Below the pieces are notes generated by a model that saw only the letters and a program-made list of their open reading frames with translations, was not told the origin of the DNA and did no database searches. Below, in pieces: positions 8,740 to 17,681 of a stretch of DNA of 64,000 nt; positions within the stretch are counted from its first letter, which is position 1; each line of letters starts with the position of its first letter. Position numbers and translations under genes: made by a program. The DNA comes from Pseudomonas crudilactis (GTDB taxonomy: Bacteria; Pseudomonadota; Gammaproteobacteria; Pseudomonadales; Pseudomonadaceae): assembly GCF_013433315.1 (NCBI RefSeq), contig NZ_WXVV01000020.1:62001-126000 (forward strand), read 5' to 3'.

Positions 8740-10107
8740 ATGTCGTCAGCCCCATCTCCAACGCAATCCGCCGCCACCGTGCATCCCGTCGACCGCATTT
8801 TACCGGTGCGACAGATGCTCACCCTCGGCCTGCAACACATGGCCGTGTCGTACATCGGCGCCATCGCCGTGCCGTTGATTGTCGCCAGTGCCTTGAAAAT
8901 GTCTCATGCCGACACGGTGGTGCTGATCAGCACCACGCTGTTCTGCTCGGGCATCGCCACCCTCCTGCAAACCGTCGGCTTCTGGAAATTCGGCGTGCGC
9001 TTGCCGATTCTGCAGGGCGTCGCGTTCAGCAGCGTCGGCCCGGTGATCGCCATCGGCAGCAACCCGGAGGTGGGGTTCGCCGGGGTCTGTGGGGCCGTTA
9101 TCGGCGCGGGGATTTTCACCATGCTGATGGCGCCCTTCGTCGGTCGATTACGGCGGTTCTTCCCGCCGGTGGTGACCGGGTGCATCGTCACCGTGATCGG
9201 CTTGCAGCTGTTCCCGATTGCCTATGAATGGGTTGGCGGCGGACGCAATGCGAGCAACTTTGGCGCGCCGGCGTTTCTCGGCGTGGCGGTGGTGGTGTTG
9301 CTGACCATTTTGCTGGTCAACCGTTATGGCAGCCCTTTACTGCGCAACATGGCTGTGTTGATCGGTATGCTGATCGGCGCCGGTCTGGCCTACGGTCTGG
9401 GCATGGGCAGTTTTCACAGCGTCGAAGAAGCGCCATGGCTGACCGTGCCCTACCCGTTTTATTTCGGCTTGCCGACCTTCAGCCTGATCCCCATCGCGAC
9501 CATGGTGGTGGTGATGATCGTGCAGATGGTCGAGTCGATGGGGCTGTTCGTGGCCATTGGCGACATCGTCGAAAAACCAGTGGAAGACAAACAGGTCATC
9601 AACGGTCTGCGCGCCAATGGTCTGGCCAGCACCATCGCCGGGATGTTCGCCGCGTTTCCCTTTATCGCCTTCATGGAGAACGTCGGCCTGGTGATCCTCA
9701 CCGGCGTACGCAGCCGTTGGGTCGTCGCGGTCAGCGGCTTGCTGATGTGCTCGATTGCCCTGGTGCCGAAAGCCGGCGCGATCATCGCTTCGATGCCGAC
9801 TGCCGCCCTCGGTGGTGCCGGCATCGCCATGTTCGGCGTGGTCGCGGCGGCGGGCATTCAAACCCTCGCCAAAGTCGACTACGAGCGCAATCGCTACAAC
9901 GTGCTGATCGTCGGTTTCACCATCGCCGCCGCGCTGGTGCCGGTGCTCGCACCCACCCTGTTCAAACAACTCCCCGAGTGGTCGCAGCCGTTCCTGCACA
10001 GCAGCGTGGTTATCGCTTGCCTGGTGTCGGTGCTGCTCAACGCCGCGCTGAATGGCGTCAGCGTGCCGGAAACCACCGCCAGCAAATCCGCCTCGCACAT
10101 CCTTTAG
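8740..10107 (+). CDS. NCS2-family nucleobase:cation symporter
   Basis: 455 residues, strongly hydrophobic, with about 12-14 membrane segments. It matches the xanthine/uracil permease family: the first-helix block LQHMAVSYIGAIAVP, the RLPILQGVAFSSVGP segment, and the ESMGLFVAIGDIV motif of TM8 that contacts substrate. NCS2 proteins import uracil, xanthine, uric acid or related heterocycles with protons or sodium. It is followed 13 bp later by a deaminase-type amidohydrolase, so import and first conversion of a purine-like compound are likely linked. GAGGTG precedes the ATG. Confidence 0.93.
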   Translation: MSSAPSPTQSAATVHPVDRILPVRQMLTLGLQHMAVSYIGAIAVPLIVASALKMSHADTVVLISTTLFCSGIATLLQTVGFWKFGVRLPILQGVAFSSVGPVIAIGSNPEVGFAGVCGAVIGAGIFTMLMAPFVGRLRRFFPPVVTGCIVTVIGLQLFPIAYEWVGGGRNASNFGAPAFLGVAVVVLLTILLVNRYGSPLLRNMAVLIGMLIGAGLAYGLGMGSFHSVEEAPWLTVPYPFYFGLPTFSLIPIATMVVVMIVQMVESMGLFVAIGDIVEKPVEDKQVINGLRANGLASTIAGMFAAFPFIAFMENVGLVILTGVRSRWVVAVSGLLMCSIALVPKAGAIIASMPTAALGGAGIAMFGVVAAAGIQTLAKVDYERNRYNVLIVGFTIAAALVPVLAPTLFKQLPEWSQPFLHSSVVIACLVSVLLNAALNGVSVPETTASKSASHIL

Positions 10108-10120
10108 TTTGGAGCTGCCC

Positions 10121-11509
10121 ATGACTCAACTTCAGAACATCCTGATCAAGAACCCGGTCGCGGTGATGACCGGCCTGCGCGGCCCTCGCGCGCGGGCCGG
10201 CGCCGTGGACATCCGCGTGGTCAACGGTCGCATTGGCGAGATGGCCGCGAACCTTGAGCCACAACCCGGAGAACGACTGATCGACGCACGAAACTGCGTG
10301 GTCTATCCGGGCTGGATCAACACTCACCATCACCTCTTCCAGAATCTGCTCAAAGCCGTGCCCGCAGGGCTGAATCAGGATCTGCAAGGCTGGCTGGCCA
10401 GCGTGCCCTACCCGCGCCTCAACCGCTTTACTCCGCAACTGGCGCGGATCGCTGCGCGATTGGGCATGGTCGAGTTGCTGCTGTCCGGCGTCACCACCTG
10501 CGCCGATCACCACTATCTCTATCACGCCCACGGCAGCACCGAGACCGGCGACCTGTTGTTCGACATGGCCGATGAATTCGGCCTGCGTTTCGTGCTGTGC
10601 CGAGGCGGCGCGCTGGAGTCGGCGAGCGCCCACCCGGGCTTCTCGAAAACCGCGCTGCAACCGGAGAGCCTTGAGCAAATGGTCGGTGATATCGAACGGC
10701 TGAAATCGCGGTATCACCAGGACACCCCGGACGCGATGCGCCGCGTCGTCGTCGCGCCAACTACGCCGACCTTCTCGCTGCCGCCAACCCTGCTGCGCGA
10801 ACTGGCACACACCGCGCGTGGCCTCGGCTTACGCCTGCACACGCACCTGTCGGAAACGCAGAACTACGTGAATTTCTGCCGCGAGAAATACAACTGCCTG
10901 CCGGTGGAGTTCGTCGCCGAACATGAATGGCTCGGCCCGGACGTCTGGTTCGCCCACGCCGTGCACCTGCAACCGGGTGAAATCCGCATGCTCGCGCAAA
11001 CCGGCACCGGCATCTCGCACTGCCCGGTGAGCAACGCCCGCCTGGGCAGCGGCGTCGCACCGGTGCCGCAGATGTACGAGGCTGGCGTGCCGATTTCCCT
11101 GGGCGTCGATGGCGTGGCGTCGAACGAATCCGGGAGCATGGTCGGCGAGGCCAACACCGCATGGCTGATCCATCGCGCCGAACAAGGCGCGTCGGCGACC
11201 ACCGCTGAAGATGTCATCCACTGGGGCACAGCGGGCGGCGCGCAAGTGCTGGGCCTCGGTGCCGTTGGCACACTTGAAGTCGCTCAGGCTGCGGATCTGG
11301 TGGTCTACAGCCTCGACCATCCACGGTTCTATGGTTTCCACGACAGCGCCGTCGCGCCAGTGGTGGCGGGTGAGCCGATCACGGTGAAATACAGCTTGGT
11401 GGGCGGCAGGATCGTGGTCGACAACGGTGTGATTCCGGGCCTCGACATCGAACGCATGCGCGCCGAAGCGTGGGAAGGTGTGCAGCAACTGATGGACGTC
11501 GACGACTAA
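10121..11509 (+). CDS. 8-oxoguanine deaminase/hydroxyatrazine hydrolase-like amidohydrolase
   Basis: 462 residues of the ATZ/TRZ amidohydrolase subfamily. The metal site is readable: HxH in NTHHHLFQ, His in HTHLSETQ, a further His in FAHAVHL, and the Asp in GVDGVASNES. Overall layout resembles Pseudomonas 8-oxoguanine deaminase and hydroxydechloroatrazine hydrolase, which remove an amino group from a purine or triazine ring. GGAG lies 6 bp before ATG 10121; an upstream in-frame extension would run into the permease gene. It is the last gene of the permease unit, and a GTAG-class REP palindrome follows. The exact substrate is not fixed by the sequence. Confidence 0.87.
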   Translation: MTQLQNILIKNPVAVMTGLRGPRARAGAVDIRVVNGRIGEMAANLEPQPGERLIDARNCVVYPGWINTHHHLFQNLLKAVPAGLNQDLQGWLASVPYPRLNRFTPQLARIAARLGMVELLLSGVTTCADHHYLYHAHGSTETGDLLFDMADEFGLRFVLCRGGALESASAHPGFSKTALQPESLEQMVGDIERLKSRYHQDTPDAMRRVVVAPTTPTFSLPPTLLRELAHTARGLGLRLHTHLSETQNYVNFCREKYNCLPVEFVAEHEWLGPDVWFAHAVHLQPGEIRMLAQTGTGISHCPVSNARLGSGVAPVPQMYEAGVPISLGVDGVASNESGSMVGEANTAWLIHRAEQGASATTAEDVIHWGTAGGAQVLGLGAVGTLEVAQAADLVVYSLDHPRFYGFHDSAVAPVVAGEPITVKYSLVGGRIVVDNGVIPGLDIERMRAEAWEGVQQLMDVDD

Positions 11510-11520
11510 CCTCGCCCCCC

Positions 11521-11608
11521 CTGTAGGAGCTGCCGCAGGCTGCGATCTTTTGATCTTGTCTTTTAAAAAACAAAGTCAAAAGATCGCAGCCTGCGGCAGC
11601 TCCTACAG
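11521..11608. repeat. REP palindrome pair (GTAGGAGCTGCCG class)
   Basis: CTGTAGGAGCTGCCGCAGGC at the left and its exact inverse at the right around an AT-rich centre. This is the class that flanks the RAYT gene near 26.9 kb. It could fold into a long hairpin downstream of the deaminase gene. Confidence 0.9.
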
Positions 11609-11711
11609 CCGGCGTGTGGATTCGCGCGTCTTGGCTTTCTCGACTAACGTTAACACCTCATCGGATTGAGCCCCTGCCCGCAACACCGGGCTCTTGATCA
11701 AGGAGAGACTG

Positions 11712-11903
11712 ATGACGTCGCGTCGCACCATCGAACAGACTTACCGCACCTGGTCCAGCCCGATTCTGCTGGAGCTGAAAAAACGTGAGCACCAAATGAA
11801 GCCGGTAGAGCGTCAGGCCCTTGAGAATGTCTTGGTGGAAAGAAGGCTGCTGGACATCGGCAATCCGGACGGCGTCGATCGCCGTCGAAACAGCGGTGAC
11901 TGA
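11712..11903 (+). CDS. Small hypothetical protein (63 residues)
   Basis: Starts with ATG 11712 behind a good AGGAGAG, and codes for a charged, probably helical and soluble peptide (TYRTWSSPILLELKKREHQM...). No signal peptide or membrane segment. It lies between a GTAG-class and a GTGG-class REP, and its last codons run up to the latter. I do not recognise a family. Gene reality rests on the ribosome binding site and codon look only. Confidence 0.5.
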   Translation: MTSRRTIEQTYRTWSSPILLELKKREHQMKPVERQALENVLVERRLLDIGNPDGVDRRRNSGD

Positions 11904-11910
11904 CATTCCG

Positions 11911-12006
11911 TTATCGCGAGCAGGCTCGCTCCCACAGGGTTTGGAGTCGTTCACAAAACTTGTGTTCAGCCGCAATCACTGTGGGAGCGAGCCTGCTCGC
12001 GAAGAG
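11911..12006. repeat. REP pair (GTGGGAGCGAGC class, tail-to-tail)
   Basis: TCGCGAGCAGGCTCGCTCCCAC followed about 50 bp on by its inverse, between the small gene at 11712 and the convergent propeller gene. Confidence 0.9.
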
Positions 12007-12025
12007 GCCCGTGCAGGCACCCTCA

Positions 12026-12658
12026 TCATTTGGGCCGACGCACCGCCCTTACCCGTCCACTGTCGCCGCCACCGCAATAAAAGCGATCCGCGCCGTCAGC
12101 TTCCAAACCCGAAACTCCCTGCCCCGCCGGCATCATCAGCGACTCAAAGACCTCGCCATCCTGCGCATCGATATGCCGCAGCTCACTCTCATCGCCTTCC
12201 CACGTGCCATGCCACAACCCGCCATCGACCCAGGTCACCCCGGTGACAAAACGATTCGACTCCAGCGTGCGGAGGATCTCGCCGGTCTGCGGATCGATCT
12301 GATGAATCTTGCGTTCGCGATACTGCCCTACCCATAACGAGCCGTCCGCCCAGGCCATGCCTGAATCACCGCCATTGCCCGGTGCCGGAATGGTGCGCAG
12401 AACGCGCCCGGTGGCCGGGTCGATCTTGTGGATGTGGCGGTCGGCAATCTGGTACAGATGCTGGCCGTCGAAGGCGGTGCCACCGTCGGCGCCGACCTTG
12501 AGCGTGCGCACGGTTTCGCCACTGGCCGGATCCAGTGCATTGAGCTGGCCGTCGCTGGCAAACCAGACCTGCTGGCCATCGAATGTCACGCCGTGAACGC
12601 CTTTGATGTCATCAAAAGGACCGTACTCGCGAAGGATTTCTGCGTTTGCTTGTTTCAT
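12026..12658 (-). CDS. Beta-propeller (Vgb/streptogramin-lyase-like) protein
   Basis: 210 residues of short repeats, each about 40 residues, with W-x-x-x-x-x-LDP/IDP-x-TG cores (FASDGQLNALDPASGE, IADRHIHKIDPATGR, QYRERKIHQIDPQTGE). This is typical of PQQ-like or Vgb-type propellers that bind small ligands. There is no signal peptide, so it is cytoplasmic. ATG 12658 follows GAGGAAG. The gene sits 31 bp downstream of a regulator gene on the same strand and probably forms one transcript with it. Enzymatic activity cannot be assigned. Confidence 0.75.
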   Translation of the reverse strand: MKQANAEILREYGPFDDIKGVHGVTFDGQQVWFASDGQLNALDPASGETVRTLKVGADGGTAFDGQHLYQIADRHIHKIDPATGRVLRTIPAPGNGGDSGMAWADGSLWVGQYRERKIHQIDPQTGEILRTLESNRFVTGVTWVDGGLWHGTWEGDESELRHIDAQDGEVFESLMMPAGQGVSGLEADGADRFYCGGGDSGRVRAVRRPK

Positions 12659-12689
12659 GGCAACTTCCTCGTGGATGTGTGGGTCCAGC

Positions 12690-13901
12690 CTAGCCATTGC
12701 CCAGCGACACCGGGAGTAACAAGATCGTCGCGAAACCCGGCAGCGGCGGCGTCATCCAGCGCCGCGCCCGGCCCACGCCGAAGGCCTGCACCTTGTCCGC
12801 CTGCGCCAATGCCTCCAACGCCCGCTGCACCTGGCGCTGACTATTGCCCAAGGCCAGTGCCAACGCCGAACTCGACCAAGCCTCGCCGTCGGCAAGCAAG
12901 GCCAGCAACGCCGCGTATTTGTCTTCAACCGGCAACGTCAGCAACGCAACGTCCTCAGCCACCAGCGCAAAGCCCCTTGGCGTTGCGGCGATATTCGCCA
13001 GTGGCTTCAGTGCCGCACGCAAGCGGCCAATTTCGACCCGCAGGCGAGCACGGTGCGATTCATCCGTGAGGGGCAAACGAAAAGCCTTGGCGAACAGCGT
13101 TTCGCGCGCCACATCGTCCGGCCAGGCTTGCGCAAGTAATCGAGCAAGATTGAACAGCACCGGCCGCGTGGCCAGCGCCACCGTCATGCCGGCACCGCGC
13201 ACGCTGTAGCGACAGGCATCGACGATCAGTATCGACGAGTTGAACAAAGCTTCAACCTGCACCAGATTCACCAGTTGCGCCTGACCGGCAACGATCAGCC
13301 GCGCGGCCGGCGCAGCGAGCATGTGACTGGCGTCATCGACCTCGGCGTTCAGTGCGGCGATCCCGGCCTGTTGCGCCGCAGCCTGCGCTCGCGCCAGCGC
13401 CGCGCTGGCCTTGTGTGCCTGGACCCGACGCACGGCGATCCCGGCGGCAATCAACTCATGAGCAGTACGCAGCGCCGGCGGCAACGGCGCCGGGTCAGTT
13501 TCACCCAGCAACGTTTCGGCCTCTTGCAGCTCGCCAATCAACAGCAACCGGCGAATCTGCAAATAGCGCACGTGCGCCGCATTCACACCGTCACCGTGCG
13601 CCTGCAACACCTGGCGTGCCGCCTCCAGCGCCTTCACCGGCCAGCACAGATCTCGCGCCGCCAGCGCGACCTCGGCCTCGGCCACCACACAACGTGCCCG
13701 CGACAGCGGTTCATTGCTGCCGAACGCCTTTATCGCCCGTTGCAACAACGCCTTGGCACGGGGCAGATCACCGAGCTGAGCCATGGCAATTGCGCGCAGG
13801 GCCAGCGCCGGCGGGTCCTCGCGCAGAGCGACGTAGTTCAACGCGCCTAGCGGGTCACCGGCGGACAGCGCTCTGCCGGCAGCGTTGATCAGCGAATCCA
13901 T
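12690..13901 (-). CDS. TPR-type protein with C-terminal winged helices, putative transcriptional regulator
   Basis: 403 residues. The first 200 are alanine-rich helical repeats of TPR type. A second part contains LRVEIGRLRAALKPLANI and TPRGFALV, which resembles the winged helix of OmpR/SARP DNA-binding domains. The C-terminus (LALALGNSQRQVQRALEALAQADKVQAFG) reads as a second winged helix. Pseudomonas homologues are annotated as HTH regulators of unknown role. It precedes the propeller gene in the same direction, which suggests it controls or senses together with that protein. Confidence 0.75.
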   Translation of the reverse strand: MDSLINAAGRALSAGDPLGALNYVALREDPPALALRAIAMAQLGDLPRAKALLQRAIKAFGSNEPLSRARCVVAEAEVALAARDLCWPVKALEAARQVLQAHGDGVNAAHVRYLQIRRLLLIGELQEAETLLGETDPAPLPPALRTAHELIAAGIAVRRVQAHKASAALARAQAAAQQAGIAALNAEVDDASHMLAAPAARLIVAGQAQLVNLVQVEALFNSSILIVDACRYSVRGAGMTVALATRPVLFNLARLLAQAWPDDVARETLFAKAFRLPLTDESHRARLRVEIGRLRAALKPLANIAATPRGFALVAEDVALLTLPVEDKYAALLALLADGEAWSSSALALALGNSQRQVQRALEALAQADKVQAFGVGRARRWMTPPLPGFATILLLPVSLGNG

Positions 13902-14022
13902 GGTTCATTCATACCCTGACGACCGAATCGTCAGTTGAGTCTAATACCTGGAATGACGGTCGACGTCGCGACACATTTGACAGGGGATGGGAAACGCAGG
14001 AAGTCGAGCGCGGCGCCAGCCC

Positions 14023-14469
14023 TCAAGCCAGCAGTCCGGCGCTCTTCAGCAGATCGTGCAAGCCTTTCGGCACCAGAGGCGACTGCTCACTGAAGCTTGA
14101 ACTGGCATGCCAACGCGCGGTGAAGGGAGCGCCGTCGCTTTCATGGCCGTCGATCTGCGAATTCGCATAGACACTGGGGTCGGCAAACGTCGCGTCATAC
14201 ACCTGAACGATTTCGTGACCCGGTTTGCCGTTGTAGACGAAAAGGCTTTCGAGTGTGCCGAGCAGGCGCACGTCAGTCACGGACAGGCCCAACTCCTCCT
14301 GCACTTCGCGCACGATCGCTGCGGCGCTGGTCTCGCCAAATTCAATACCGCCGCCAATAGGCCGAAAGCAGGTTTGCTGGCTGACCGGGTCACGAAACTG
14401 GTTGACCAGAATTTTGCCGTTGTGATGAAAGACACAGAGTGCGAGCGCGCGGATGCGGTGTTCGGTCAT
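14023..14469 (-). CDS. Nudix hydrolase
   Basis: 148 residues with an intact Nudix box, GGGIEFGETSAAAIVREVQEELG in overall pattern (key residues G-x5-E-x7-R-E-x2-E-E-x-G). The family cleaves nucleoside diphosphates linked to another moiety, with Mg2+ bound by the box glutamates. The substrate is not predictable. ATG 14469 fits the domain start, although the ribosome binding site is weak and an ATG 12 codons upstream is possible. A tiny membrane-peptide gene lies upstream on the same strand. Confidence 0.88.
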   Translation of the reverse strand: MTEHRIRALALCVFHHNGKILVNQFRDPVSQQTCFRPIGGGIEFGETSAAAIVREVQEELGLSVTDVRLLGTLESLFVYNGKPGHEIVQVYDATFADPSVYANSQIDGHESDGAPFTARWHASSSFSEQSPLVPKGLHDLLKSAGLLA

Positions 14470-14557
14470 GGGCTGAAGTCCGTTTACAGGTGTGGGGCGC
14501 GGCATTTGAACATGTTTTGCGCGACACACCCGTGGACGTCACTGGAAAAGGGTCGCT

Positions 14558-14641
14558 TCAGACCGGAGAAATCGTTGCGAGCAGGCCGATCAGAATGGTC
14601 AGTGTCAGAAAGCCACCCAGAAAAAACGCCATCTTGTTCAT
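14558..14641 (-). CDS. 27-residue single-pass membrane peptide
   Basis: ATG 14641 with GAGGAG 8 bp upstream and a TGA at 14558. The product (MNKMAFFLGGFLTLTILIGL then LATISPV) is one hydrophobic helix with a Lys near the N-terminus, like the small inner-membrane peptides often missed by gene callers. It lies 88 bp before the Nudix start on the same strand. No family recognised; support comes from the strong ribosome binding site and amphipathic layout. Confidence 0.55.
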   Translation of the reverse strand: MNKMAFFLGGFLTLTILIGLLATISPV

Positions 14642-14907
14642 GTTGCTCTCCTCAATGCTGAGCTTGCGGTGCACTGGGCGCTTCGGGATGAAGGACTGCC
14701 GCGAGTGCCGAACCGTGGGGCTATTTTGAGCGGATGACTGAACTGGTAACAGAGGCAGATCCGGCGAAAAAATACGGATCAGATGCGCATCTGATCCGCA
14801 TGGCCCATGGACCGATATTCAGATCGCGGCACAAGGGTTCAATTTCGGCGTGGTTGATCTAGAGTCATTGCCGTCGCGACAACAACAAGAAAAATCCTGG
14901 AGTGAAC

Positions 14908-15336
14908 ATGACCGACCTGAACCTGCAACCCAACGTCGCCGCATCGCTGGGCAAATGGCACGAAATGATCCGCACCGGCGACCTCAGCGCCTTGCCCGGC
15001 CTGCTCGACCCGCAAGCCGTGTTCCGCTCGCCGATGGCCCACACGCCTTATCCGGGCGCGCCGGTGGTGTCGATGATCCTCAATACCGTGTTCGAGGTGT
15101 TTGAAGACTTCACCTATCACCGTGAGCTGGCGACTGCCGATGGCTTGAATGTGATTCTGGAATTCAGCGCCAAGGTGGGTTCGAAGGAGCTGAAAGGTAT
15201 CGACATGATTCGCTTTGACGAGCGCGGCAAGATTGTCGAGTTCGAGGTGATGGTGCGGCCGCTGAGCGGTCTGCAAGCCTTGGGCGAAGAGATGGGCCGG
15301 CGGCTCGGTGCATATCTGGCCAAGGCAAAAGCCTGA
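14908..15336 (+). CDS. SnoaL/NTF2-like fold protein
   Basis: 142 residues with the cone-fold pattern of SnoaL-like proteins: a helix (VAASLGKWHEMIRTGD), LLDPQAVFRSPM, and curved strands ending in GIDMIRFDERGKIVEFEVMVRPLSG. Such proteins are isomerases, hydrolases or simple ligand binders; the active site here is not assignable. ATG 14908 follows CTGGAG at 6 bp, better than the in-frame GTG two codons earlier. A 265-bp gap upstream contains no other gene that I can support. Confidence 0.8.
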   Translation: MTDLNLQPNVAASLGKWHEMIRTGDLSALPGLLDPQAVFRSPMAHTPYPGAPVVSMILNTVFEVFEDFTYHRELATADGLNVILEFSAKVGSKELKGIDMIRFDERGKIVEFEVMVRPLSGLQALGEEMGRRLGAYLAKAKA

Positions 15337-15360
15337 ACACCTGGGCACAGATATAACCCC

Positions 15361-15436
15361 GTAGGAGCTGCCGAAGGCTGCGATCTTTTGACTTTTCTTC
15401 AAGATCAAGAGATCGCAGCCTTCGGCAGCTCCTACA
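15361..15436. repeat. REP palindrome pair (GTAGGAGCTGCCG class)
   Basis: GTAGGAGCTGCCGAAGGCTG and its exact inverse separated by about 20 bp, just after the NTF2-like gene. Confidence 0.9.
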
Positions 15437-15460
15437 GGGGCGGAAAGGGCACGTGCACAA

Positions 15461-15496
15461 AAAAGCCCACTGACCGTCGCCGGTTCAGTGGGCTTT
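15461..15496 (-). terminator. Rho-independent terminator of mqo
   Basis: An 11-bp perfect stem, AAGCCCACTGA with TCAGTGGGCTT, read on the minus strand and followed by a run of T (the A-run at 15459-15464). It lies 18 bp past the mqo stop and may also act on the convergent gene. Confidence 0.88.
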
Positions 15497-15513
15497 GTGT
15501 GTCAGGCGTCTGG

Positions 15514-17160
15514 TTACAGTGCCATGTCACGTGCAGCGTTTTCCTTCGGAGCTTCAGCTTTTTCAGCTGCAGGCGCGGCCGGAGCAGCCACCTGACCGAT
15601 CACTGGAGGTGTCGGCAGTTCGAGGATCTTGGCGGTGTACGCCCACTCTGCAGCCACTTTGGCCGGATCGCTGTTCAGCTGAGTGCCGTAGCTTGGAACG
15701 ATCTGGTGCAGCTTGGTCTGCCACTCTGGCGTTGCGACTTTGTCTTTGAAAACTTTCTGCAGCACGCTCAGCATGATCGGTGCAGCGGTCGACGCGCCTG
15801 GCGATGCGCCCAGCAGGCCGGCGATGGAACCGTCTTGTGCAGCAACGATTTCGGTGCCCAGTTTCAGCACGCCGCCAGCGGCTTCATCACGCTTGATGAT
15901 TTGCACGCGTTGGCCGGCTTGCCACAGGCGCCAGTCTTCGGCTTTGGCGTTCGGGAAGTATTCCTTCAGCGCGTTCAGACGGTCTTCATCCGACAGCATC
16001 AGTTGGCCAGCCAGGTACTCGACCAGCGGGTATTCCTTGATGCCGACCTTGGTCATAGGCCAGATGTTGTGGGTGGTGGTGCTGGTCAGCTGGTCCAGGT
16101 ACGAACCTTCTTTCAGGAACTTGGTGCTGAAGGTCGCGAATGGGCCAAACAGGATGACGCGCTTGCCGTCCAGAACACGGGTGTCCAGGTGCGGAACGGA
16201 CATCGGTGGTGCGCCAACCGAGGCTTTACCGTAGGCCTTGGCCAGGTGCTGTTCAGCGATGGCCGGGTTATCGGTTACCAGGAACGAGCCGCCAACCGGG
16301 AAGCCAGCGTATTCCTTGGCTTCAGGAATGCCCGACTTCTGCAGCAGGTGCAGTGCACCGCCGCCCGCGCCGATGAACACGAACTTGGCGTCGGTTTCGG
16401 TTTTGGTGCCGTCTTTCAGGTTTTTGTAGCTGACGCGCCAAGTGCCGTCGGCATTCTTGGTGATGTCCTGGACTTCGCTCGACAGTTTCAGATCGAAGTT
16501 AGGCTTGGTCTGCAGGTACGTGGCGAACTGGCGGGTGATTTCGCCGAAGTTCATGTCGGTACCCAGCGGGCTCCAGGTGGCCGCGATTTTCTGGCTCGGG
16601 TCACGCCCTTCCATCATCAGCGGGACCCACTTCTTGATCACAGCCGGGTCTTCGGAGTACTGCATGCCGGCGAACAGCGGGCTCGCTTGCAGGGCTTCGT
16701 AGCGCTTTTTCAGGAACTTGATGTTGTCATCGCCCCACACAAAGCTCATGTGCGGCGTGGTGTTGATGAACGAGCGAGGGTTCTTCAGAACGCCTTGCTG
16801 AACCTGCCAGGCCCAGAACTGACGGGAGACCTGGAACGCTTCGTTGATCTCGACGGCTTTCGGGATCGTTACGTTGCCTTTGTCGTCTTCCGGGGTGTAG
16901 TTCAACTCAGCGAGCGCCGAGTGACCGGTACCGGCGTTGTTCCAGCCGTTGGAGCTTTCCAGGGCGACGCCGTCGAGGCGCTCGACCATTTCCATCGACC
17001 AGCTTGGCTCCAGCTCATTGATCCACACACCGAGGGTGGTGCTCATGATGCCGCCGCCGATCAGCAGAACGTCGACTTTCTTTGCTTCGTCAGCATTGGC
17101 GGATGTCATCCCCATCGCCAAAGCCAGACCCAGCAGGGCTGTGTTCACTTTTTTAAACAT
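15514..17160 (-). CDS. mqo: Malate:quinone oxidoreductase with N-terminal signal
   Basis: 548 residues. An FAD-binding glycine motif (VLLIGGGIMSTTLG) and the Mqo blocks (NGWNNAGTGHSALAELNYTP, SPLGTDMNFGEITR, GASPGASTAAPIML) identify the membrane-peripheral enzyme that oxidises malate to oxaloacetate and reduces quinone. A hydrophobic leader (MFKKVNTALLGLALAMGMTSANA) suggests export or membrane anchoring, a feature of one of the two Pseudomonas Mqo types. The C-terminus has an Ala/Pro/Glu-rich tail. ATG 17160 has AGGTG 8 bp upstream; a GTG three codons earlier is less likely. Monocistronic with its own terminator. Confidence 0.93.
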   Translation of the reverse strand: MFKKVNTALLGLALAMGMTSANADEAKKVDVLLIGGGIMSTTLGVWINELEPSWSMEMVERLDGVALESSNGWNNAGTGHSALAELNYTPEDDKGNVTIPKAVEINEAFQVSRQFWAWQVQQGVLKNPRSFINTTPHMSFVWGDDNIKFLKKRYEALQASPLFAGMQYSEDPAVIKKWVPLMMEGRDPSQKIAATWSPLGTDMNFGEITRQFATYLQTKPNFDLKLSSEVQDITKNADGTWRVSYKNLKDGTKTETDAKFVFIGAGGGALHLLQKSGIPEAKEYAGFPVGGSFLVTDNPAIAEQHLAKAYGKASVGAPPMSVPHLDTRVLDGKRVILFGPFATFSTKFLKEGSYLDQLTSTTTHNIWPMTKVGIKEYPLVEYLAGQLMLSDEDRLNALKEYFPNAKAEDWRLWQAGQRVQIIKRDEAAGGVLKLGTEIVAAQDGSIAGLLGASPGASTAAPIMLSVLQKVFKDKVATPEWQTKLHQIVPSYGTQLNSDPAKVAAEWAYTAKILELPTPPVIGQVAAPAAPAAEKAEAPKENAARDMAL

Positions 17161-17681
17161 CTGTTGCACCTATGATAAAACGCCTTCCGCCCGCCGCTGT
17201 TATCAGTATGCGATCCGCTTTGATGACGCTCAGGCTCGCGTCGCAGATTCCGGCACACTTCAATTTTGACGGGTGGGCACACAAGGCCGACATGCCGCAT
17301 CGACCTCAGTTAATGTCCCTTCTGAACTGACTTCTTATCATTATTGGCTCAGCTACTTGAGCGACAGGGATTCCGTCGGCCCGCCCAGAGGCAAGCAAAC
17401 TGAATAAGGTCAAACCAAGTTGGCGCGAAGAATATCACGTCAGGGCAAACCCGCGCGTCTGTTCCCGACTTGAGAGTCTTTTTCCGCTCAGGGACTTATC
17501 GGCCGCCAGTCGCTGAACATGACCCTCGGATGAGTGCGCCGACTCAAATCACCCTGCATTCAAGTGTAGTTTCCCAGCGATCAAGCGCTTTTCTGCAGTG
17601 CATTACTGACGAATTTTCTGCTAGGTTGTACGACGACTGACAAACAAGTCGTCAACCCATAACAACAAGGAAACAATCTCA
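17161..17681. other. 521-bp intergenic region between mqo and the DUF4440-like gene
   Basis: Divergent spacer that must hold the mqo promoter (left part) and the promoter of the gene at 17682. It is less GC-rich than its surroundings. I see no open reading frame with a ribosome binding site, no REP and no strong hairpin. Confidence 0.6.

Noticed and set aside
15388..17175. A 595-codon frame opposite mqo
   Set aside because: It lies wholly antisense to a clear Mqo gene and has atypical composition (His/Arg/Gln-rich).
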